Below are positions 58,298-64,000 of a stretch of DNA of 64,000 nucleotides, piece by piece. The translations under genes were made by a program, and so were the position numbers. Source of the stretch: an uncultured Collinsella sp. (GTDB taxonomy: Bacteria; Actinomycetota; Coriobacteriia; Coriobacteriales; Coriobacteriaceae); NCBI GenBank assembly GCA_937989875.1, contig CALKBO010000029.1, forward strand, positions 1 to 64,000. Direction: 5' to 3'. Under the pieces are notes generated by a model. It was not told where the DNA came from, did not search any database, and was given only the letters and a program-made list of their open reading frames with translations. The number at the start of each line of letters is the position of its first letter. Position 1 is the stretch's first letter.

Positions 58298-59647
58298 GTG
58301 GCTAAGAAATCTACGGCTATCGATGTAACGCAGGGTGTTATTTGGCAGCAGCTGCTTTCGCTGTGCGTTCCCATCTTTTTTAGTTCGTTTTTTCAGCAGG
58401 CCTACACGCTTATCGGTACCTATATTGTCGGTCAGTTTGGCGGCAAGCTCGCGCTGGGCGGCATTCAAGCCACGATGGTCCTCACCGAGCTCTGCATTGG
58501 CTTTTGCGTTGGCGTTGGCGCTGGTTGTGCCGTTATCACGGGTCAGTTTTTTGGCCAGCACGATGATGAGCGTCTGAGCCGTTCGGTCCATACGGCCATG
58601 ACGCTTGCGCTGGTGGGCGGTATCGTTTTCTCGATTCTTGGCATAGTGTTCGTTGAGCCCATGCTGGTGCTTATGAACACGCCGCATGAACTATTGGCCG
58701 AGGGCGTGGCCTATGCTCGCTGTTATTTTGCCGCGATGGTTGCGGCACTGCTGCTTAATATGGGAACCGCACTGCTGCGTGCCGTGGGCGACACACGCGG
58801 GCCCGCCGTGATCATTGCCTCTGGCTGCCTGGTTAACGTGGTGCTGGATATCATCTTTGTCGCTGTGTTGCATATGGAGGCGCTGGGCTGTGGCATCGCA
58901 GTGGCGCTGACCATTTGCTCCAATGCAACGATGATCGTGTTGCGCATGATGCGCGCTCCGGGTGCATGGCGTCTTTCGCTGTCTAAGCTCGGTATCGATC
59001 GCGGTATTTGCAAGAGCATGATCTCGTGTGGTCTGCCGCTTGGCTTTCAGTCTGCTGCGTATTCGATTTCCAACGTTTTGATTCAGGTGTCGGTCAACTC
59101 GTTTGGCGCCGATGTCACGACTGCTTGGGGTCTATCTGGGCGCCTGGATGGCATTATCTGGATGGTGACCGAGGCGCTAGGCGTATCGATCACTACGTTC
59201 TCGGCGCAGAACTTTGGCGCGCGCAACTACGAGCGCATGCGCAAGGGCTACCATACGTCGCTCGTGCTGTCGTTTATGCTCATTGGTGGCCTGTCTGCCG
59301 TGCTGCTGGTGTTCTCGGGCCCGCTGTCGCGTTTGTTTGTCGACGATGCTTCGATTTCGGCGTACACCACGACCATCCTCCATTTCATTGCGCCGTTCTA
59401 TGCGATTTTCTCGATTATCGAGAACGCCTCGGGTTCCATCCGCGGCGCCGGCGTGAGTCTGCAGCCTATGATGCTCACCATCTTTGGCACCGTCGTACTC
59501 AGAGTGATTTGGGTGTTTGCGATCATGCCCTTCGATCCGTCGCTCGAGCATCTACTGCTGGTCTACCCCGTAACCTGGCTCATCACCGCAACCATGTTCA
59601 CCATCTACCACCACAGCGGCAACTGGCTAGGCCGCGCCACCGCCTAG
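58298..59647 (+). CDS. MATE family multidrug/cation efflux transporter
   Basis: This 449-residue protein has twelve membrane helices in two repeats, with typical MATE segments: QLLSLCVPIFFSSFFQQAYTLIGTYIVGQFGG, RAVGDTRGPAVIIASGCLVNVVLDIIFV, and the second-repeat ENASGSIRGAGVSLQPMMLTIFGT. It likely uses Na+ or H+ to export drugs or metabolites. GTG 58298 after GGGGAGGG is preferred to 58265, which would add eleven unusual residues. It is the only exporter of this kind in the window; the substrate is not predictable. Confidence 0.9.
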   Translation: MAKKSTAIDVTQGVIWQQLLSLCVPIFFSSFFQQAYTLIGTYIVGQFGGKLALGGIQATMVLTELCIGFCVGVGAGCAVITGQFFGQHDDERLSRSVHTAMTLALVGGIVFSILGIVFVEPMLVLMNTPHELLAEGVAYARCYFAAMVAALLLNMGTALLRAVGDTRGPAVIIASGCLVNVVLDIIFVAVLHMEALGCGIAVALTICSNATMIVLRMMRAPGAWRLSLSKLGIDRGICKSMISCGLPLGFQSAAYSISNVLIQVSVNSFGADVTTAWGLSGRLDGIIWMVTEALGVSITTFSAQNFGARNYERMRKGYHTSLVLSFMLIGGLSAVLLVFSGPLSRLFVDDASISAYTTTILHFIAPFYAIFSIIENASGSIRGAGVSLQPMMLTIFGTVVLRVIWVFAIMPFDPSLEHLLLVYPVTWLITATMFTIYHHSGNWLGRATA

Positions 59648-59670
59648 CTCATCCGTCGGATACCCCTGAT

Positions 59671-59739
59671 AAGTTGCGGTGAAATAGTTCCTGAAAAGCC
59701 CTTGCGGACCGTCAAACAAGTACTATTCCACCGCAACTT
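59671..59739. repeat. 18-bp inverted repeat between the MATE gene and cobO
   Basis: AAGTTGCGGTGAAATAGT (59671-59688) matches 59722-59739 reversed with one mismatch across a 33-base spacer. There is no T-run. It may be a two-sided terminator for the convergent genes or a dispersed element. Confidence 0.65.
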
Positions 59740-59777
59740 CCTTATGAGCTGTAGGTGTTGGCGGAAAACGAATCAAA

Positions 59778-60263
59778 TTAGTATTCGATGCCTTGGCGGG
59801 CTAGGAGACCTTCATCGAAGTAGTGTTTGACGGGGCGCATTTCGGTTACTAGGTCGGCAAGGTCGGCGAGGGGTAGCAAGCCGCGGCCGGTGAGCACGAG
59901 TTCCGTGGTGGCGGGCTTTATCGCGATCAGCGCTTCGACATCCTCGCGCGTCACGAAGCCGCGGCGCATGGTCTCGCCGAGTTCATCCAAAATCAGAACG
60001 TCGACCTGTGATATCTGCTCGCGTGCGAGCTCCATGATCTGTGCGGCGCAAGCCTCGGGCGTGTCACGGTTGGCCTGTACAATGCGCAGTCCCAGGCGCG
60101 GCGCGGCATCGTGTTCGGCGCAGTGCAGCTTCTTGGCAAATTGCAGCATAAGCACGTTGAGTCCATAGCCCGTGGCGCGCAGCGCGAGCCCCAGCGCAGC
60201 CGTCGTCTTGCCCTTGCCGTCGCCCGTATAGATCTGAACCTTGCCGACTTCCAGTGATGCCAT
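59778..60263 (-). CDS. cobO: Cob(I)yrinic acid a,c-diamide adenosyltransferase (CobO/BtuR)
   Basis: This 161-residue P-loop enzyme has VQIYTGDGKGKTTAALGLALRATGYGLNVLMLQF, QVDVLILDELGETMRRGFV, and the terminal TGRGLLPLADLADLVTEMRPVKHYFDEGLLARQGIEY. It attaches the adenosyl group to cobalt corrinoids for coenzyme B12 formation or salvage. No other cobalamin genes are in the window. It is transcribed away from ftsH with a 77-base divergent gap. Confidence 0.92.
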   Translation of the reverse strand: MASLEVGKVQIYTGDGKGKTTAALGLALRATGYGLNVLMLQFAKKLHCAEHDAAPRLGLRIVQANRDTPEACAAQIMELAREQISQVDVLILDELGETMRRGFVTREDVEALIAIKPATTELVLTGRGLLPLADLADLVTEMRPVKHYFDEGLLARQGIEY

Positions 60264-60340
60264 CTCTGTCCTTTCGTGCCCGGCGTCGGTTTATCGTCGC
60301 TTGGGTTGGGTATTCTAGAAACCATTATCAACCCCAGTAG

Positions 60341-62248
60341 ATGGAGTTCAAACAGATGGAGATGGATGACAACAAGCGTAGACGGAATATGATCCTCTAC
60401 GTGCTCATCGCCTTCGTCGTCTACCTCGTGCTCTCGACCGTTCTGTTCCCCAACATCGGTCACACGCAGCAGATTACGAAGACCGACTACTCGACGTTTG
60501 TCAAAGCGCTCGATAAGAAGAGCGTCGACAAGGTCGAGTACAACACGGACGATTACACCATTTATTACACCAAGAAGGGCGAGGACGAGAACATCGCCTA
60601 TAAGACGACCGGTGTGCCGAATGATGCGGGCTTTACCGATCGCGTGCTTGAGTCTGGCGCTTCGCTGGAGTCGGTCGTTCCCGATAAAAACTCGGGTTTG
60701 ATGACCTACTACCTGCTCACTCTCATTCTTCCCATGGCGATTTTCTTCCTCATCGGTTGGTGGCTTAACCGCCGCATGAAGAAGGCTATGGGCGATGACG
60801 GCCCGTCGATGAACTTTGGTGGCGGCGGTTTTGGCGGCGGCGGACTGGGTAAGTCCGGCGCGCGCGTGATCGCCTCCAAGGACGTGGGCGTGACCTTTAA
60901 GGACGTCGCCGGCCAGGAAGAGGCCAAGGAGTCTCTCAAGGAGGTCGTCGACTTTCTGGAGAAGCCGCAGCGCTACGAGGAGATCGGCGCCAAGCTGCCG
61001 CGCGGTGCTCTCCTTGTTGGCCCTCCGGGTACCGGTAAGACCCTGCTTGCCAAGGCTGTTGCCGGCGAGGCCGGTGTTCCGTTCTTTAGCATTTCGGGCT
61101 CTGAGTTCGTTGAGATGTTTGTTGGTCGCGGCGCTGCAAAGGTTCGTGACCTGTTTAAGCAGGCCAAGGAAAAGGCCCCGTGTATCGTCTTTATCGATGA
61201 GATCGATACCATCGGTAAGAAGCGCGATGGCGGCGGCTTTAGCGGCAACGACGAGCGCGAGCAGACGCTCAATCAGTTGCTGACCGAGATGGATGGCTTC
61301 GATAACCACAAGGGTATCGTTGTCCTTGCCGCAACCAACCGCCCCGACAGTCTCGATCCCGCTCTACTGCGCCCCGGTCGTTTTGACCGCCGCATCCCCG
61401 TCGAGTTGCCCGATCTGACCGGCCGTAAGAACATCCTCGAGCTCCACGCCAAGAGTGTGAAGACCGAGCCGCCGATCGATCTGACCGCGATTGCCCGTGC
61501 CACGCCCGGTGCCTCGGGCGCCGACCTGGCCAATATCATCAACGAGGGCGCCCTGCGCGCCGTTCGCGAAGGTCGCAAGCGTGCAACCCAGGACGACTTC
61601 GAGGAGTCGGTGGAGGTCGTCATTGCCGGCCAACAGCGTAAGTCCACGGTGCTTTCCGACCACGAGAAGCAGGTCGTTTCCTACCATGAGATCGGCCATG
61701 CCATTGTTGCCGCTCGCCAGAAGGGCTCTGCGCCGGTCACGAAGATCACCATCGTGCCACGCACGAGCGGTGCTCTGGGCTACACCATGCAGGTCGAGGA
61801 GGATGAGCGCTTCCTGACCACACGCCAGGAGGTCCTGGACAAGCTCGCCGTCTACTGCGGTGGCCGTGCGGCCGAGGAGCTCATCTTTGGTGAGATGACG
61901 ACCGGCGCCGCCAACGATATCGAGCAGGCAACCAAGCTCGCCCGCAACATGGTGACGCGTTTTGGTATGTCCGATGAGTTTGGCATGATGGCGCTCGGTA
62001 CCGTTCAGAATGCGTACCTCAACCAGGACACGTCGCTCACCTGCGCCCCCGGCACGGCTGAGCGTGTGGACGCGATTGTCGCTAAGTTGATCGAGGACGC
62101 GCACGATCGCGCTCTGCAGATCCTCAAGGAGAACAAGTTCAAGCTCCATGAGCTGGCTCGTTATCTGTACAAGAAGGAGACCATCACGGGCGAGGAGTTC
62201 ATGAACCTCCTTACGCGCGAGAATCCGCTGATGCCCAAGCAACAGTAA
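60341..62248 (+). CDS. ftsH: ATP-dependent zinc metalloprotease FtsH
   Basis: This 635-residue membrane protease has TM1 at about 18-38, a small extracytoplasmic domain and TM2 at ~125-145. A Gly-rich linker (FGGGGFGGGGLG) leads to the AAA module with VGPPGTGKTLLAKAVAGEAG (Walker A), CIVFIDEIDTIGKKR (Walker B) and LRPGRFDRRI (SRH). The protease site is YHEIGHAIV, with Ile in place of the usual Ala of HEAGH but both His and Glu kept. The third zinc ligand region is GAANDIEQATKLARNMV. A start at ATG 60356 is also possible. It degrades unassembled membrane proteins. Confidence 0.95.
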   Translation: MEFKQMEMDDNKRRRNMILYVLIAFVVYLVLSTVLFPNIGHTQQITKTDYSTFVKALDKKSVDKVEYNTDDYTIYYTKKGEDENIAYKTTGVPNDAGFTDRVLESGASLESVVPDKNSGLMTYYLLTLILPMAIFFLIGWWLNRRMKKAMGDDGPSMNFGGGGFGGGGLGKSGARVIASKDVGVTFKDVAGQEEAKESLKEVVDFLEKPQRYEEIGAKLPRGALLVGPPGTGKTLLAKAVAGEAGVPFFSISGSEFVEMFVGRGAAKVRDLFKQAKEKAPCIVFIDEIDTIGKKRDGGGFSGNDEREQTLNQLLTEMDGFDNHKGIVVLAATNRPDSLDPALLRPGRFDRRIPVELPDLTGRKNILELHAKSVKTEPPIDLTAIARATPGASGADLANIINEGALRAVREGRKRATQDDFEESVEVVIAGQQRKSTVLSDHEKQVVSYHEIGHAIVAARQKGSAPVTKITIVPRTSGALGYTMQVEEDERFLTTRQEVLDKLAVYCGGRAAEELIFGEMTTGAANDIEQATKLARNMVTRFGMSDEFGMMALGTVQNAYLNQDTSLTCAPGTAERVDAIVAKLIEDAHDRALQILKENKFKLHELARYLYKKETITGEEFMNLLTRENPLMPKQQ

Positions 62249-62275
62249 AGCCGCGGTCGAACCAGTAAACGCCGA

Positions 62276-62312
62276 CGCCCCATTTGAGCAGCTTCCTCAA
62301 ATGGGGCGTTTT
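62276..62312 (+). terminator. Terminator after ftsH
   Basis: Perfect 13-bp arms (62276-62288 and 62296-62308; CGCCCCATTTGAG), then TTTT. Confidence 0.9.
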
Positions 62313-62329
62313 GCTTGAGAGGGATGGAA

Positions 62330-62785
62330 ATGAAGATCGTGGTGAGCGCCTGCTTGATGGGCGAGAGCTGCAAGTATAACGGGCTCGACAACTATCATCG
62401 CGAGTTGGTCGAGGCCTGCGAGCGTACTGGGACCGAGGTCCTCTTGGTGTGCCCTGAGGTCTTTGGGGGCCTGCCCACGCCGCGCAAGCCGTCCGAAATT
62501 GTGAACGGCGAGGTCCGTACCTGCGAGGGTACCTCAGTCGATCGCGAGTTTCGCCAGGGTGCTCAGCGCGCGTTTGATATGTGCGAGCAGGCAGGCGGAC
62601 CGGAAGAGATAGTCGCGTGCATCCTGCAAGATCGCAGTCCCTCGTGCGGCGTCGGCCGTATCTACGACGGAACCTTCAGCGGCACGCTCACCGCGGGCAA
62701 CGGTGTTTTCGTCGACCTGCTCCTGCGCCACGGCTACCGTGTGATCCCGGCAAGCGAGTTCGACCCCAGCATGCTGGAGCAATAA
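62330..62785 (+). CDS. DUF523 family protein
   Basis: This 151-residue protein matches DUF523 (PF04463): VSACLMGESCKYNG near the start, LLVCPEVFGGLPTPRKPSEI, then ACILQDRSPSCGVGRIYDGTFSG. Conserved cysteines (about C8, C13, C46, C105) suggest a metal or Fe-S ligand set. The function is unknown; it is widespread as a single gene. ATG 62330 lies 6 bases after GAGAGGG; ATG 62315 and 62324 are in frame but lie at or inside it. It ends at a bidirectional terminator. Confidence 0.85.
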   Translation: MKIVVSACLMGESCKYNGLDNYHRELVEACERTGTEVLLVCPEVFGGLPTPRKPSEIVNGEVRTCEGTSVDREFRQGAQRAFDMCEQAGGPEEIVACILQDRSPSCGVGRIYDGTFSGTLTAGNGVFVDLLLRHGYRVIPASEFDPSMLEQ

Positions 62786-62824
62786 AAAACCACCACAAAG
62801 GTGCTGCTCCCTTGTGGTGGTTTT
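62786..62824. terminator. Bidirectional terminator
   Basis: AAAACCACCACAA (62786-62798) pairs with TTGTGGTGGTTTT (62812-62824). A-run and T-run on opposite sides serve both the DUF523 gene and the convergent dehydrogenase gene. Confidence 0.9.
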
Positions 62825-62833
62825 GGGTTAGAA

Positions 62834-63916
62834 CTAGAGGGTGTGGCCGTAGGCGTTTGCGGCCTTGATGGCGGCGGCGAACTTTTCGTCGGTGAAGGGC
62901 TCGGGGTTGCCCTGCTTCCACTCGTTGGCGGCGTGCGCGTACTCGCACAGGGCCGGGATATCGGACTCGGAAAGCCCGACCTGCTCAAGCGTCACGGGCA
63001 GGCCCATCTGCTTGTTAAAGGCGGCGTAGCGCTCGAGGTTCTCGGTATCGCCCGTATAGGCAAACAGTACCAGCACGCCCAGGCTCACGACCTCGCCGTG
63101 TAGGTAGGAGCCCTCGCGTGGAATGCTGCAGGTGGCGTTGTAGAACGCGTGCGCTACGCTCGAGTTGTAGTAGTAATCGTTCTGGTTGGTCAGGTTGGAA
63201 ACGTAGCCCGTGTTGACTACGATGTCGAGCGCGATCTGTTTGACGGCTTCGGTCGACTGGTTCTGGCGTACGTCCTCAAGACCCTGGACGCCGTAGGTAA
63301 ACAGCGGCTCGGAGCAGGTGTGGGCGAGTGCCAGGCCAAGACCGGCGGTGTGCTCCAAATTACCGGCGCTCGTGGCGTACTCAACCTCGGGCTGCTTGGA
63401 CAGGGCATCGCCCACGCCAGCCCAGAAGTACTCCGCCGGAGCCTCGGCGATGATCTTGGGATTGATGAAGATGTGCGCGGGTCGGTTGGGGTACGAATAG
63501 CCCTCGAGCGAGCCGTCGTCGTTGTAGACAACGGCAATGGCGGTCGCGGCCGAGCAGTTGGAGCAGATCGTCGGCACGGTAAAGACGATCTTCTTGAGCT
63601 CGATGGCCGCCGTCTTGACGGTATCGAGCGCCTTGCCGCCGCCACAGGCAATGAGCACGTCGGCTTCCTGGCAGGCGGGGGAGTTTACGACCTTGGCGAT
63701 ATTGGCCCGCGTGCTGTTGGTGCCATAGACACGCGTCTCTAGAATCTCGACATCGGTACCTTCAAGCGCCGCCTCGATGCCCGGCAGCGCTGCAGCCAGT
63801 GCCCGCTTGCCACCGATGATCGCGACCTTGGTCGCTCCGTACTCGGCCAGCGCGCCGGGCAGTTCGTCAAAGCAATCTTCGCCGACGGTATAGTCGCTCA
63901 TTCCAATTGTGCGCAT
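62834..63916 (-). CDS. Glycerol dehydrogenase-like iron-containing alcohol dehydrogenase family protein
   Basis: This 360-residue protein has the GldA/Fe-ADH pattern: VAIIGGKRALAAALPGI, the NAD loop DVLIACGGGKALDTVKTAA, TVPTICSNCSAATAIAVVYNDDG, metal-binding GVGDALSKQPEVEY (Asp) and the His pair near VAHAFYNATCS and YLHGEVVSLGVLVLF. It probably oxidises glycerol or a small diol or hydroxyacid using NAD. The ATG has AGAAGG about 7 bases upstream on the minus strand. Close relatives with other substrates exist, so no gene symbol is given. Confidence 0.85.
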   Translation of the reverse strand: MRTIGMSDYTVGEDCFDELPGALAEYGATKVAIIGGKRALAAALPGIEAALEGTDVEILETRVYGTNSTRANIAKVVNSPACQEADVLIACGGGKALDTVKTAAIELKKIVFTVPTICSNCSAATAIAVVYNDDGSLEGYSYPNRPAHIFINPKIIAEAPAEYFWAGVGDALSKQPEVEYATSAGNLEHTAGLGLALAHTCSEPLFTYGVQGLEDVRQNQSTEAVKQIALDIVVNTGYVSNLTNQNDYYYNSSVAHAFYNATCSIPREGSYLHGEVVSLGVLVLFAYTGDTENLERYAAFNKQMGLPVTLEQVGLSESDIPALCEYAHAANEWKQGNPEPFTDEKFAAAIKAANAYGHTL

Positions 63917-64000
63917 AGGTACCTTCTTTCGTGAGATGGAGTGCTTTCAGGTATTTTGCTCCTAGAGAATGCTCGCGACCACGATAAATTTCTAAAATAT
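63917..64000. other. Upstream region of the dehydrogenase gene, cut by the window edge
   Basis: It contains the ribosome-binding site of the minus-strand dehydrogenase gene (about 63925-63930). No clear promoter or other gene is visible in the remaining bases. Confidence 0.4.

Noticed and set aside
59008..59682. 224-codon frame inside the MATE gene in another frame
   Set aside because: It is a same-strand shadow frame; the MATE frame has twelve membrane helices and family motifs throughout.
1..64000. CRISPR arrays, rRNA genes, prophage or insertion sequences
   Set aside because: I looked for regular spaced repeats, rRNA landmarks, transposase motifs and phage structural genes and saw none.

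Overview
The window is one contiguous piece of a high-GC Gram-positive chromosome, most likely a gut Coriobacteriia member close to Collinsella. The signs are strong GC3 bias with the long antisense shadow ORFs it produces, Gram-positive style operons (rimP-nusA-infB-rbfA; rpmF-plsX-acpP-rnc-smc-ftsY-ffh), a stand-alone pelDEAFG locus without outer-membrane components, and frequent GTG/TTG starts. The genus is inferred from gene content and style, not from a search.

Bases 1-5.8 kb form an accessory island, visibly AT-richer in places. It holds the C-terminal end of an Abi_2-like abortive-infection protein, a 23-bp-arm hairpin, an AAA ATPase + RloB pair (RloAB/AbiL-type defence), an orphan leader RNA with tandem terminators, and a three-gene toxin-antitoxin-chaperone (TAC) operon behind a perfect 32-bp palindrome. 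Two ~268-bp non-coding repeats in the same orientation, each built from two nested inverted-repeat pairs, bracket the ATPase/RloB unit.

Bases 5.87-16.96 kb are a Gram-positive type Pel exopolysaccharide locus: pelD (SDR-membrane-GAF-degenerate GGDEF with an RxxD I-site), pelE, a deacetylase-only pelA, pelF and pelG. It continues, by overlaps or 1-4 base gaps, into a CotH-kinase lipoprotein gene interrupted by one in-frame TAG, a VTC-domain gene and a DUF4956 membrane protein. The last three suggest a phosphate or polyphosphate transfer module attached to the polysaccharide machinery.

Bases 17-21.4 kb are a sucrose regulon: LacI regulator, PTS EIIBC and GH32 sucrose-6-phosphate hydrolase, with three matching 14-bp operators. 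Then follow a divergent Cys/Met-type PLP protein, a ModE-like HTH protein, guaB and leuS. leuS has a ~118-nt nested inverted repeat directly upstream.

Bases 27.6-39.3 kb are the information-processing core (rimP, nusA, infB, rbfA, nrnA, truB, ribF, dnaG, rpoD). Two identical tRNA-Asn genes follow, then asp23/fakA-like, recG, rsmD, coaD, a SepIVA-like coiled-coil gene, DUF177, rpmF, plsX, acpP, rnc, smc, ftsY and ffh. The right end (54.8-64 kb) carries a DUF134-NifX fusion gene, thyA-dfrA, a SpoU methyltransferase, a MATE exporter, cobO, ftsH, a DUF523 protein and a glycerol-dehydrogenase-like enzyme. Several intergenic regions hold palindromic dispersed repeats. No rRNA operon, CRISPR array or intact insertion sequence is visible.
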